A stretch of DNA of 64,000 bases from Hawksworthiomyces lignivorus (lineage: Eukaryota; Ascomycota; Sordariomycetes; Ophiostomatales; Ophiostomataceae). Made by a program: the position numbers and the translations under genes. Where the stretch lies: contig NTMA01000045.1 in the NCBI GenBank assembly GCA_002917075.1, positions 186,001 through 250,000 of the forward strand, read 5' to 3'. The stretch's first letter is position 1, and the number at the start of each line of letters is the position of its first letter. The notes below the pieces were generated by a model. It was not told the origin of the DNA. It made no database searches and worked only from the letters and a program-made list of their open reading frames with translations. Shown piece after piece: positions 19,837 through 32,613 of the stretch.

Positions 19837-22800
19837 ATGAGCTCTGTTCCAGACTCAGATCTGGAGCAGTCAGCTCAATTGCGCCAGCGCCATGCGGCAG
19901 CGGCAGATGCTTCGGGGGCGCCTTCCGGCTCGGGCAAGGCAGCGGCATCCGATGCTCCCGACGACGTCAGCGTCGGCCAGTCGGACGCCGCAGCTGACGA
20001 GCTGCTGAAGCCAAAGAAAACATACGGCCGCACACCAGACGGCACAGGTACGCATTTGTCCCGGTTCGCGCTTTGCTCTTCTCTGCTCTTCTCTCTCTGC
20101 CCCCTTTCACATTCTCCGCGACCCTGGCCTCGCAATTGACCGAATTACCGTGCTCCCCGACTGCAGTCTTTACCGTTCCTACGACCCACGACATGGTGTC
20201 GCAGCTCCTCGACCCCCGCCAGCCCAAGAACCTGTCAGACGCCTTTGTGCTGGGCATCCTCGCCCTCCACATCCTGGCCGCCGTCCTGCTCCCTGCCAAT
20301 CTCAAGCGCCCCGTCTGCGCGGCGCTGTTCATCTTCTGGCGGGCCTCTTACAACATTGGCATCGGCAGCCTGCTGACTGTCCAGTCCAAGTACCGCCTGC
20401 TCGTCGTGTGGGCCAAGCGGTGGAAGCTGTTTGAGGATCCCGCGACGGGCAAGAACCCTCGGCCGTGGCTGTACCGGCTGCTCAAGTGGGAGCTCGAGGC
20501 CAAGATCCCGGAAGACTACTCTTTCGAGAAGGCGCCCATCGAGTACAACACCTGGCTGGTCTTCCGCCGCGTCGTGGACCTGATCCTGATGTGCGACTTT
20601 GTGTCCTACTGCCTGTTTGCCATGGTGTGCGCCCACCGCCCGGACGACGAGAGCGCCGCCATGGCCGTGGCCCGCTGGGTGGTCGGCATCGCTCTCTTCG
20701 GCTTCAACCTCTGGGTCAAGCTGGACGCCCACCGCGTCGTCAAGGACTTTGCCTGGTACTGGGGCGATTTCTTCTACCTGGTCGATCAGGAGCTCACCTT
20801 TGACGGCGTCTTTGAGATGGCGCCCCACCCCATGTACTCCATCGGCTACGCCGGCTACTACGGCATCTCCATGATGGCTGCCAGCTACGACGTGCTCTTC
20901 ATCTCCATCGCCGCCCACGCCGCCCAGCTCATCTTCCTTGCCGTGGTCGAGAACCCCCACATCGAGAAGACCTACAACCCGCCGCAGACGCGCGCCGCGC
21001 GCGCCGACTCCTCCGCCACCGCCCAGAGCGGCGACAGCCTCCTCCTCGCCCAGAACCAGCATCAGCTCCAGCAGCTGCAGGCCGCTGCGGCGGCGGCGGC
21101 TGCTGCTGCTACTGATTCGCAGCTCCTGCCACTCGTCAAGGCCGCGACGGCGTCCTCCCCCAAGCCGGTCCACGACCTGTGGGGGCTGGCCAACCTCGAC
21201 CTCTTCCGCACCATCGACTACTCGGTCATCCTGATCAGCACGTACATGTTCGCCCTGACCGTCGTGACGCCGCGGACGCCGCTCTGGCAGGGCCTGTTCC
21301 TGGTGCATGCCATCTTCTGGCGCGTGTGGTACTCGATCGGGCTGGGCGTGATCCTGCGCCGGCAGTCGAGCGAGAAGTGGTTCACGCGGCACTTTCTCAA
21401 GTACGGCGAGAGCGCCGACGAGGCCTGGCGCCAGTGGAAGGGCATGTACCACATCAGCATGGCCATGTGCCACGGCTCCTTTGCGATGCTGTGCTGGAAG
21501 ATGTACGCGCCGCCCTCGGACTGGCACTACGGCTGGGCCATCCTCAAGCACGTGCTGGGCAGCAGCCTGATCGCGCTGCAGGTGTGGACGGCCGCCAGCA
21601 TCTACGACGAGCTGGGCGACTTTGGCTGGTTCTACGGCGACTTCTTCTTTGACAGCACCGGCAAGCTGACCTACAAGTCCATCTACCGCTACCTCAACAA
21701 CCCGGAGCGCGTCATCGGCACCGCCGGCCTGTGGGGCGCCGCCCTCATCACCTGGAGCCGCTCCATCTTCTTGCTGGCGCTCATCAGCCAGATCCTGACG
21801 CTGGGCTTCCTCACCTACGTCGAGAAGCCGCACATGCAGAAGATCTACGGCCGCAAGCTGCGCTCCGAGGCCGGCCTGACTAAGTTCATCCGCAAGTCGC
21901 TGCCGCCGCCCGTCAAGGAGTGGCAGGACAGCGTCGACCGCGTGCTCGACGAGACTCGCCACTTTGTCGAGGACTTTGTCGACACCGCCCGCCCTAAGCT
22001 GGCCGCCGGCGTCTCCACCATCGTGCGCGACACCTCCGCCCTCTTCAACAAGTACCCGGCCCGCCTGACCATCACCCGCCTCGTGCCCAACCTGGCCGGC
22101 TTCGACCCCAAGCACTACAGCCTGACCGTGCAGGGCGAGACGCTGCTCCCCGCGCAGGTCGCCGCCACTACTACTACCACTGCTACTACTACTACTACTA
22201 CCGCCGCCGCCGCCGCCGCCTCCGCGTCATCGGGCAAGGAGGGCGTGCAGGGGCGGACGCCCAAGGATGCCAAGACGCTCGTACTGCAGTACGGCGCGCC
22301 ACTGCGGGTGCGGTGGACGGCGCCAGCGCACCACAGCAAGAAGGACTGGGTGGGCCTGTACATGGTGACGGACAACCGGTCGCGCGAGGTGACCGAGGTG
22401 CCGTCGCTGGGCCGGTGGGTGCCAACGTGCCCCGGCGAGTTCGACACGGCCGTCGACCGCGGCATCCTGTCGTCCGACGTGCCGGCCAAGAAGAAGACGG
22501 CCGACGAGGCGGCCCTGGTCGCGGGCGAGATGATCTTCGAGGGCGACCGGCTGTGGTGGACGCAGGGCGTGTTCGAGTTCCGCTACCACCACGACGGCGG
22601 CCACAACGTCATGGCCATCTCGGAGCCGTTTGAGGTGCGCATCGGGCGGTTCGACGACGACGAGGAGGGCGCGGCCGCCGTCGACCTGGCCTTTAGCGGC
22701 GGCGGCGGCGGCGGTAAGGCCGGCCTCTACCAAAAGGCCGTCGAGCAGGCCCTGCTGCCCGTGGTGCAGAGCTGCCTCGACCGCGACCCGGACATTGCAC

Positions 22801-23109
22801 CCCAGACCGTCGACGACGTCTTTGGCGGCCACGTCGAGCGCGACTCCAAGTACGCCCGCCGCGTCGTCTACGCCATCCACCACATGTTCGGCATCGAGTT
22901 CGCCGCCGCCGTCGTGCCCGCCGACGGCACCGTGCGCAAGCTGGCCTACCGCATCTACAACGCCAAGCAGGTTCTTGTGAGTTTTTTTTTTTTTTTTTTT
23001 CTCCCTCTTTGTGGTTGACAGGATCGAATTCGCGAATAGCCGTCTCTACATTTGTCTCTCTACTAACTCTTTTAATTAGGCCCCTTACAGCATGTCGCCG
23101 TCTCGGTAG
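19837..23109 (+). CDS. CHO2: Phosphatidylethanolamine N-methyltransferase
   Basis: CHO2 is an ER multi-pass enzyme that transfers the first methyl group from S-adenosylmethionine to phosphatidylethanolamine on the route to phosphatidylcholine. I infer three exons: 19837-20047, 20167-22976 and 23080-23109, totalling 1017 codons (1016 aa), which is the usual size. The frame enters exon 2 at [20 protein letters not shown], the family's signature N-terminus. Two tandem methyltransferase units follow. Each ends with a motif of the type RHFLKYGE or [16 protein letters not shown]. Hydrophobic segments run to about residue 620, and a soluble C-terminal domain follows. Low-complexity inserts are present: Gln/Ala around residue 360 and Thr/Ala around 715, encoded by ACT/GCC repeats. 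The last exon encodes only APYSMSPSR, after an intron that begins GTGAG followed by a run of about 20 T. Regulation by inositol/choline is known in yeast but not shown here. Confidence 0.93.
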
Positions 23110-26100
23110 CGGATGCGGGCAAAGGAGACGGTGCGGCACATGGTCGCTACCCAGGCTCCTTGATCTCCATTTTCCTTTCCTACTTTCTTGTTTTCTCTAC
23201 ATTTTCATCTCTCAACTCTTCCAGGAGCCAAATTGCATATCAGGGCATTGGATACCAGGGGATTCAGTATCATATACACATAACAAAAAGCGATCCATCA
23301 GGAGGGAGGCGATGGGGAAAAAAAATTCTGCCTTTGGTGGCTGGCTGGTTGTAAAAGGGACGTAAGCAGGCGCGTAGACGGGAATGGCCCTTTTTTTTTG
23401 TCTTAGATTTTGCCTCCGTATACGGTTATCGTTCTGGCAAAAGTAGCAAAAGATCTTCACGTGTGACAAGAGATTTTTACGATTCAATGTGACGTTGTAG
23501 ATAACTTAACTCTGTGTGTGTGTGCGTTTTCCTCGTCGCAGAGTCTCGACGTCGAGGTTTCAGAGCACGTTGCGCATGGATGAGGCTGATTGGAGAAGAT
23601 CAGCTACTTTGTGGCATTCAGACTTTCCTGTGTGCACTCTACTTCTCTCATTTTTACAATCGCCTTTGGCCGATCTTTTTTGGAGTATTTTTTTTTTTCT
23701 AATTCATGGACGTCCAACAGAGAGCAGAGAGTATGTCTCTGGCTGCAGAACCGAAGGTTTTTTGAAAAAAGGATCTCCAGGCAGGGGACAAGCAGTCACG
23801 CAGGCAAGACCACTGACAGCCAGACAGGGAAATATTAGAATTTGACGAGAGAACTGCTCGCCCACTGCGAGCACACTTTGTTGGAAAAATGACGTGCTGT
23901 CATTTGACAAGTAGAAAAGTCAGCAGCAGACAAAATAACGTAAAATAGCTTCGGAGGTTTTGCATGTTCTGCGCGTGGCGTTCTTGCGTGCTTTATTGCC
24001 GATGGCGCTGGTGGCATGTGCCCTCTTGCAGCTGGCAACTTGACCCAGCGAGGTCTTGTCCCGTCTTTGGACCACCCTCCTGGACCCTCGAAATTCCTTT
24101 TTTTTTCCTTCTCTCCTGGGAACCTTTGCTAAGACAGCTCTTGTGAACGACATCTCATCTCACATTGCAACTCGACGTCAGCGTAGAGTGTCTAGCCAAC
24201 ACAGCAAGCCAGACGAAAGCTACAGCTTGGCTGAGGGCTTATTCATTTTTACTCTTGCCTCTCTCTCCTTTTCTTATTTCCCTATTTGCCATATTTTTCT
24301 TGATTTGTTTTCCCATTTTCACACCTTAGACGGGTGGAAGAGAAAACTATGAAACAGAAGAAATGAATATAAAAGGGAACGAGGAAGAGAGCAACGGAAA
24401 ACGGCAAACTTAGCCGGTATAGCAATTACTGGAGTAAACGAAACGAAATGGAATATGTTGCAACTTATAACCTTTAAAAGACATTATTGCTTCAGTATGA
24501 TACAGAACTAATAGAGGAGAGCGGGGAAGGAATATTGCCATTTTATTCTCCGAAACCAGAGTCTATGAGTACATTGGATGAGAGGCTTCCGTTCCTTTCT
24601 TTGCGAGCCAAAAGACAACGAAAAAGAAAAAGAAAGAGAAAGCCTCTTGCTTTCTGCTTATTCGATCTCCTGAACAAGCGACCATGCCTCCGAATTCAGA
24701 TCCCCACGCCATGTTAACTTTTTAGTGCTATAGTGGCGTCGAGACGGTCTAGATCCATCGATTTTCCATGTTGTCTTCCATCTCTATTATTCCCTTTTTG
24801 TCCAATCCAACCTAGTCTGTTGGTCACCTCCCTCCGTTGCTCACTTCGAGGCTGCTCCACAGGGACGTGCAGCTCGGCTAACCCTGCCATAGCATGCATT
24901 TTTGGCGTTGGTTTCTGATTCCTTGACCGAAAGAGACGATGCCGCCATTTTTAGTTTGTTTTAGGAGATTTACTCTGCTCCTTGACCTCTCTCCTGCTCC
25001 TCTAACTCTCTTTCTTTTGCCATCTATCCGTTCTAGGCTTTTCCGGCTGCCGAGTTCCGCCTCTTTGACTCTGTTCCACTGTTACTGCACTCTTTTTCAC
25101 TGTCCGCGTCTCACTCCTGACGAAGGCTGGTTCCGCCTCGATTGTGTTTCTTCCTTTTGGAATATCTCGCTCGTAGTTCCCGTCAAGCATGGCTTCCTCC
25201 GCTCTTCCCGAATTCCCACTGTCCACTTATACTTTGTTTTCCTGACTGTCTGCTTAGGATGTATTTTGCTGCCATTTCCCTTGGCGGCATGTAATCTGTA
25301 TATACGACTTAAATAGACTAAATTCAAGCATGCTTCTCTGTTGTTCCTCTTCTCCTCTCACCCCCCCCCCCTTGTCCCCACCCGTATAGAATTCTCCTTG
25401 TGTAAATTGCAAAAAGGCTTGTTTTTTTATTGCAGACATCCTGGCCTCTGTGTGCAGTGTCGTGTGCCTTCTTTCTTTTCTCATCTTATGTGTAATATTA
25501 CGGAGGCTTTTTTTTTTCTTTTTTGTCTGGCGCTCTTTTTGTTCTGCATGAACGGTAGCCGCACCAGGGTTCCCCAAAAAGAATCGTTCTCGAGTCTTGG
25601 CATTGACTTACACGCCGACCAAAGAATCTCCACATATCAAACAAACATATTCATCAACAATCCAGAGTCTCTTTCACAGGGGACTAGCGACAAAAACATT
25701 AGAACAAAAAAAAAAAAGAAGAGAAGTAAAAGGATCTAACAGGCCGCTCGTAGCGGCATAGAGGATAGACCCTATCTTATTTTTTGCTTCTCTTTCTTAA
25801 GCCTTCTATTAATCCTTCCTTTCTTTCAAGAGCATTCATTTATTCAGCATCTGAGAAAGATTGCTCACCCCACAGGATAAAGTACAATAAGAGTTCTGCC
25901 TTTTCTACCCGATTCTTCCTGCATCTACCTTTTTGTCTGTATACTTGGTCGTGAGAAAGGGAGAGAGACTGAAAACGTAGCCTGGACGAGAAACTAAAGA
26001 GAAGCAGGATCTCCGGCACGTGGGCTCGATCGGTGCGTCTTCTGGAACAACTGACTCTTCTTCTTTTTCCCTCTTGTACTCCGCTCTTCGTCTCTCCGTG

Positions 26101-26549
26101 TTATAGTTCCCTTGTCTCATCAGATAATTTATCTTGGCATTTCCTCCAAAGGTCGCTTATACCAAAAGTTTTCCCCTTTTGGCTCATCTTGTCACAAGCC
26201 CGCTATTGCCAGCTGTCTGTCTTATATTGTTGGCGCCTGTCCCTTCGAAATTCAAGCAATTATTTTGATTTTTCAAACCTTTCTTTTATTTTATTTTTAT
26301 TTAATTTTTATTTTGTTTTATTTCTTTTCAACATGGACTTTGTGAAAGTCTATATTGCCTATTTTTCTCCTTTGTAAAGGAAAACACTACGTACCGACCA
26401 AAAGAGATCAGGCTGCTGAGGGTTGCTGTTGCTGTAGCTCTGCTGTTCGCTTTCCTTTTGGAGGAAGGAGAGCCTCAGCTGCCAGCCAAATCCCTTATTT
26501 GAACAGGAATTACCTTGTAGCATGAATCGGCGTACATGAGTTCTCTGTC
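23110..26549. other. 3.4 kb spacer between CHO2 and the GH92 gene
   Basis: No supportable coding region is seen. The DNA is AT-richer than the flanking exons, with T-runs (about 23390, 23690, 24100, 25510) and an A/T-rich block at 26280-26340. Open frames are short and lack motifs. It holds the CHO2 3' end and the GH92 promoter. Confidence 0.55.
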
Positions 26550-27092
26550 ATGGAAGCCCTCTTTTCTTCCTTGGTGCTCCTCGGGGTGATGACAGGCGTG
26601 GTGGCCAGCTTGGCTGACCTTGCCAGCTATGTGCTGCCACTGGTAAGCGTTGAAAAGAAATTGCTGCTCGCTTCTATTTGCATCTCGGCTGATATCTAAT
26701 TTTGTCTCGCAGGTTGGCACAGAAGCTGGCGGAAACACCTTCCCCGGCGTGAGCGTGCCTTTCGGCATGGTTAAGCTGGGCCCCGACATGGACACGGGCC
26801 CAGGGAGCCGCGTCTCCAGCTACTCGGGCTACCTGCCGGGTGCGACCTACTTCACGGGCTTTAGCATGCTGCACGAGAGCGGCACGGGCGGCGCACCCAA
26901 GTATGGCGTCGTGTCCCAGATGCCCGTGCGGGGCGGACCGCCGGCCAACCCGCTGGAGCGCCACGCCGACCAGCGCAGCAGCAGCGCCGCCGACGAGGCC
27001 AGCCCGGGCACGTATAAGGCGACGCTGGCCTCGGGCATCGTGGTCGAGCTAGCCGCGTCCGCCCGCGCCGGCCTGTACCAGTACACCTTTCC

Positions 27093-27128
<36 letters not shown>

Positions 27129-29679
27129 TGTCATCGTCGACGTCTCGCACTTCTTACCGGCTCCTGATCGCGCCACCCTCAGCCAGCACTACCTCGGCGG
27201 CAACATCACGGTGCGTACCACCGGCAGCGGCCTGCTGCAGTACGAGGGTGCCGGCACGTACGCCAACGGCTGGAACCTGGCGCCCGCGTGGACGGTGTTC
27301 TTCTGTGGGCGCTTCGACGCGCCCGGCAGCGCGCAGACGTTCCTGGGCGCGGACGGCACGGGGACCCCCATCAGCCAGTACCCGGCGGGCAGCACGGCAG
27401 CGGCGCTGACGGCGCGGCTCGGCGCCGTCTTTACGTTTTCCGGCAACCAGACGGTGGTCACGGCGGGCGTCGGCGTCTCGTTCGTCTCGGCCGCCCAGGC
27501 CTGCGCCAACGTCGACGACCAGGTGCCGGCGGGCACCAGCCACGCGGCGCTGGCGGCGCAGACCCGCGCGGCCTGGAACGACCAGGTGCTCGGCCGCATC
27601 ACGACCACCGACACTGCAAATGTGACACGCCTGCAGCTGTTGTACACGTCCCTATACCACATGCTGCTGCTGCCGCAGAACAAGACGGGCGAGAACCCGC
27701 TGTGGGCGTCGGAGGAGCCCTACTATGACGATGTCTTCACTTTATGGGACCTGGTAGGCTCTTGGATTTTTTTTCTTATTCGTTTTTTTTTTGTCACGAA
27801 ATGTACAACAGCCTTTGCTAATATAGAGCCTGTAGTTCCGCTGCTCCACGTCTCTGTTCCACGTCCTGCAGCCCACCATGTACGAAGAGTTCCTCCGGTC
27901 GCTCATCGATATCTGGCGCCACGAGGGCTACCTGCCAGATGCTCGCTCCTCTTTCTTCAACGGGGCCGCTCAAGGCGGCTCCAACGCCGACAACGTCCTG
28001 GCAGACGCCTATGTCAAAGGTGTGCGCGGGCGCATCAACTGGGACGACGCCTATGCAGCCATGCAGACCGATGCCGAGAAGGCGCCGCCCAACAACGGGG
28101 ACCCGCGCGACCCTTCCAGCTCAACGAAAGAGGGCCGCGGAGCTCTGCCTGACTGGCTGGCGTACGGCTTCGTTACGCGCACCTACGGCCGCTCTGTTTC
28201 CCGGGCTGTTGAATAGTAAGCAGGACTGCCTTTATTTGTAGTGCCCCTCCTTTTCGCTCTCGACTGACTCGCCGCAGCTCCGTCAACGATTTCTCCCTGT
28301 CCCAGGTGGCCTCTGGCCTCGGCAAGGACGGCGACGCTAGCAAGTACCGCAAGCGATCTCGCAACTGGCGCAACCACTGGAACCCGGCGGCCACGTCGCT
28401 CGGCTTCTCGGGCTTCGTGGTCCCGCGGACCCAGACGGCGTTCATCAGCCAGGACCCCCTAGACTGCGGCGGCTGCTACTGGGGCGACGACTGTGCGTTT
28501 TGCCCTTTCGTTTCTCTCTCTTTCTCGTATTATCATTGTTTCCGTTCCCAGTCATTTTTTTTTTCTGACATTATTCTGCAAGATTATGAGGCTCTCCCAT
28601 GGGAGTACTCCTTCAACGCGCACCATGACATCAACACGCTTATCCACTACTCCGGCGGAGACGACGTCTTCGTTAAGCGCCTCGAGACCATGTTTGTGCC
28701 GGGTTTACGCCCACACGGCTCCGAGCCTTTCAACAACACCATCTTCAACCCGGGAAATGAGCCTAGCTTCACGACGCCCTACTTGTTCAATTTTGTCGGG
28801 CGGCAAGACCTCTCTGTTCGCTACAGCCGCGCTGCTGCCGACGCCTACTACGCACCCGCACCGGGAGGCTTGCCGGGCAACAGCGACGCCGGCGCCATGG
28901 AGTCGTGGCTGCTCTGGTCTATGCTCGGCCTGTACCCGATGACGGGCCAGACCACGTTTCTGATCGGGTCGCCGTGGTTCCAGAATCTCACCATTCACTT
29001 GGGCGACGGCAAGACACTGCAGATCACATCTGCCACCGACGCTGGAGACGGCAACGAGGCGCCGTCGTCCGCCATCTACGTCCAGTCGCTGCGGGTCAAC
29101 GGCCAGCCGTGGAACCGCGCCTGGCTGACCTACAACGACATCTTTTCTCACGGCGGCACGCTCGACTTTGTCCTTGGCAGCAAGCCGGCCAACTGGACGG
29201 CCGGGGGGACCCCACCGCCGAGCCCAGCCACGGAGAATGCCATCGAGCCGCCCACCACGCTGCCGGTGGTGTCTGGCAGGTCTGGCAGCAGTTTTGGGAA
29301 CGTCGACTGGGCTGTGGCCCGACCGGCCCTGGCAGCCACTGGGTCTGTGGCCGGCGCGAGCCTGCTTAGCTCCGCCGTATACCTGATCATGAGCCACCGC
29401 CGCCGTGAAAAAAGGGGCCGCTTGCAAGATACAGGGGCGGTGGCGGCAGCGGCGGCGACGGACGAAGAGGCGAGTCCTGTCACCACCTCCACGAGCACGA
29501 TTTCACGTCGTAAGGGTATTGCCGCACTGGCGGTGCTCTTGAGGACTTGGCTGTGGCCGCGGCCGCGCACTGAGATCTGTCAAGCGTCGACAGTGGTTGT
29601 CCAGGTCCCATCAGGTTCTGGGAGCGAGAAAATAGACGGGTCGTCAGACACCAGTGACGATGAGAAGATAAAAAAATAA
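26550..29679 (+). CDS. GH92 alpha-1,2-mannosidase family protein with predicted C-terminal membrane anchor
   Basis: A glycoside hydrolase family 92 enzyme, a family of calcium-dependent inverting exo-alpha-mannosidases that trim N- or O-glycans and cell-wall mannans. I infer five exons: 26550-26642, 26713-27753, 27836-28215, 28278-28492 and 28583-29679, all in phase and giving 941 aa. Exon 1 encodes a signal peptide (core LFSSLVLLGVMTGVVAS). Family motifs are GGNTFPGVSVPFGMVKLGPD, HESGTGG, LWASEEPYYDDVFTLWD, the segment ending DARSSFFNGAAQGGSNADNV, GGCYWGDDYYEALPWEYSF and DAGAMESWLLWSMLGLYPM. A poly-Ser run near residue 155 is encoded by AGC repeats. After the catalytic part, a linker precedes a hydrophobic helix (LAATGSVAGASLLSSAVYLI), then basic RRREKRGR and a cytosolic-type acidic tail. 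This suggests a type I anchored enzyme rather than a secreted one. The family call is firm; the anchor is inferred from composition. Confidence 0.9.
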
Positions 29680-30641
29680 GGAAGACGTGGGTACAACGAA
29701 AGAGGCGGCTGTGGCGGAGACCGAAGTAGCGTCCGTGTCGTCTGCAGCTTTGTCTCACACAGACAGCGAGCAACCACGCAGAGTTTATACGGTCTGATTC
29801 CTTCTGCTATATTTTTATTTGAATATTTCGTATTTTGGTTTCTTCTTGTGGTTCAAATCATGTTTGTAACCGAACGCTTGTTATGAGATACCCCGGCCTT
29901 TGTTGCCATGCAATTGCTTTTTTCTTGATTCGGTTTTTGGAACAGAAGACGTGTATATAGCAGCCCCCCTCTCGCACATATTTATCTATATACTTATATT
30001 CTCTTAATATTTTATCTGCTTCATGCATAGCGCTGAGTCGACAGCATTGTTTATAGGTTAGCTGCCGAGCAGATGCTGCTAGAAGCGTGACACTAGGCTC
30101 TGTTACTACGATGAGCTGCTTTATCTCAAGTTTCTCTGCCACTCCTTTGAGGATATTATAATGTTTAAATTGAAGTTCATGAGAGCTTCTGCAATTGGCT
30201 GACGTGAATCGAAAGTTGTGGCTCTCTTCTTCTGCCGAGATATTTACAATGAGGCTGCCACTTACAATTGGCACCAAGAGGGCACGTCCCATTGTCCGAG
30301 CTGCGACTCTCTCTTCATACCTACGAAGTTCATTGAATAAAATATTACAACGCTCAGAGCAGAGCCAATTCTACCGGAAATGTTTCTCGTCAATTTACGG
30401 AAGCTAGAAACAGGAGGAATAGATGTGCATTAACACGTCAGAGTGTCTTCCAAGTACATTGACACGGCTTCCGCAATTCGGAGTTCGAAGCGACATAATA
30501 ATAGCGCCATTTCTACTTTGAGTTTGGTCCACCTCTCACTTATAAAGACTCCTGTTGCCGGCCGTCTTTCTCTCCCGATACATCTCTCGAAACAACTCTG
30601 GCTACATTTACTCCTTAGAACATTCTGAGCGAGAACACACT
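29680..30641. other. Spacer between GH92 and L-2-hydroxyglutarate dehydrogenase genes
   Basis: AT-rich noncoding DNA with no supportable gene. It contains the GH92 3' end and the promoter of the next gene, including a TATAAA at 30541-30546. Confidence 0.6.
30541..30546 (+). promoter_or_regulatory. Candidate TATA box of the L-2-hydroxyglutarate dehydrogenase gene
   Basis: TATAAA occurs 96 bp upstream of the ATG at 30642, in a suitable position for a short fungal leader. The assignment is inferred from position only. Confidence 0.4.
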
Positions 30642-32095
30642 ATGATCGGCGGTTCGGGCCAGTTGGCTCGCCATGCAGCTGGACAATGTGCTAACCGTGG
30701 CGGCCTCCGCCTCTTCTCGACTTCCGTAACTCGACGCGCCGACTTTACACATGCGGTATGAACGTTTGTCTTCCTTCAAAATTAGGAAAAGAAAAGAAAG
30801 GGAGCTTCTGCTGACAACTGCCCCCCCCCCTGCAGGTGATCGGCGGCGGCGTCGTGGGGCTGGCCGTGGCGCGCGCGCTGGCGGAGCGGGCGGCGCGGAC
30901 CTCACCAGATAGTGGGGGGTCGTCGGTGCTGGTGCTGGAGCGGCACGGGGCCGTGGGCACGGAGACGTCGTCGCGCAACAGCGAGGTGATCCACGCGGGG
31001 CTGTACTACGGCGCCGACTCGCTCAAGACGCGGCTGTGCGTGCGGGGCCGCCGCCGGCTGTACGCGTTCTGCGCGGCCCACGGCGTGGCGCACCGGCGCA
31101 CGGGCAAGTGGATCGTGGCGCAGACGGCGGGCCAGCGCGCGGCGCTGGAGCGGCTGCACGCGTTTGCGGCGGCGTACCGCGGCAGCGAAGATGACGGCGC
31201 TGATGGCGAGCCGCTGCTGCCGCTGCGCTGGGTGCCCGAGGAAGAGGCGCGGCGGCGCGAGCCGGCGGTGCGCGCGGCCGCGGGCGTGCTGGAGAGCGCG
31301 GCCACGGGCATCGTCGACAGCCACGGGCTGATGCAGGCGCTGCTGGGCCAGATGGAGCAGGCGGGCGGCACGCTGGCGCTGGGGTCGGCCGTGGCGGCGA
31401 TCACGCCGCTGGGGGGCGACGGCGACGGCAGCGGCGGGTGGGAGCTGCGCGTGCGGCCTGCCGGAACCGAGGCGGCAGAGGCAGAAGAAAACGAACAAGA
31501 CGACACGGTCGTGACGGCCGAGACGATTGTCAACGCCGCCGGCCTGGGCGCCGCCGACGTGTACAACATGATCACGCAGCGTGGCGGCGGCGGCGGCAGC
31601 GGCAGCGGCGGAGAGACACAGCCGCCGCCCCCGATGCGCCTCTACTACGCCAAGGGCAACTACTTCTCCTACGCGGCCAGCCGCCCGCGCGTGTCCACGC
31701 TCGTCTACCCGGTCCCCGAGCCCGGGCTGGCCGGCCTCGGCACCCACCTGACCCTCGACCTCGCCGGCCGCATCCGCTTCGGGCCCGACGTCGAGTGGGT
31801 CGACAGCCCCGCCGACCTCGTCGCCAATGCCGACCGCCTGCCCCAGGCCGTCGCCGCCATCCAGAGCTACCTGCCCGACGTCGACCCGACCGCGCTGCAG
31901 CCCGACTACGCCGGCATTCGGCCCAAGCTGCAGCCCGCCGGCGACACCCGCTTCGCCGACTTTGTCATCCGCGCGGAGCCCGGCTACCGCGGCTGGGTCA
32001 ACCTGCTGGGGATCGAGAGCCCCGGCCTGACCAGCAGCCTGGCCATCGGCGAGATGGTGGAGGCTCTGCTCTACGGGAGCCGGCCAGTGAGCTAG
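30642..32095 (+). CDS. L-2-hydroxyglutarate dehydrogenase, mitochondrial, FAD-dependent
   Basis: An FAD-dependent oxidoreductase of the L2HGDH/LhgO group, which oxidises L-2-hydroxyglutarate to 2-oxoglutarate and so repairs a side product of malate dehydrogenase. I infer two exons, 30642-30755 and 30836-32095, giving 457 aa. Exon 1 encodes a Ser/Arg-rich presequence (RLFSTSVTRRADFTHA) that looks like a mitochondrial targeting peptide. Exon 2 opens directly on the Rossmann FAD motif VIGGGVVGLAVARAL. Other family stretches are SSRNSEVIHAGLYYGADSLK, RLYYAKGNYFSY, VYPVPEPGLAGLGTHLTLDL and NLLGIESPGLTSSLAIGEMV. Gly/Ser- and acid-rich inserts near residues 235 and 310 are longer than in bacterial relatives. 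The intron ends in a C-run followed by TGCAG. The gene converges on the WD40 gene downstream. Confidence 0.92.
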
Positions 32096-32613
32096 AGGGG
32101 AGAGCTGGAAGGCCAGGGTGGCAAAGATGGAAAGTAGAAAAAGGGAAAAGAAAAAAGAAATTAAAAAAGAAAATCGAATAACTATTCCTCATGCCGGGAT
32201 TCGTTTGTGCATTGTTTCAAAGCGTCTAAATAAAGCAATTGATTCTGTCTTGACAAAAGTTTTATACACAAAAGTACAAGTATTTGTATCAAACTCGGGC
32301 CACAAAAAGGAAAAAGAAAACCAACAAACGCTGCATCATATGTACCGGGTGATAAACCAAGCAGGGGAAAAAGGAAAAATAAAAAAAAGAATACATAAAA
32401 GCACTTTGATCAAATGCCCCAGCAGAGAGACTAAAATATAAAAACGCCAGCAAGTGCACACAACATATCCCGTGCTCCTCTTTTCTCATGATCTTTCAGC
32501 AACATTCCCAAAAGCAAAAATTCCGTAGAAGCAAGTTTTTCAAAGACGCGAAAAAGGAACCCTTTCTGTACTTTCGAATCGCACTCTGAGCTCACAAACC
32601 TTCCACTCCTTTG
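32096..32613. other. Convergent 3' spacer
   Basis: AT-rich, A-rich DNA between the stops of the L-2-hydroxyglutarate dehydrogenase and WD40 genes. No gene or structured element is seen. Confidence 0.6.

Noticed and set aside
20235..22115. 626-codon minus-strand open frame opposite CHO2
   Set aside because: Antisense shadow produced by strong codon bias; composition is His/Asp/Val-rich without motifs, while the plus strand is clearly CHO2.
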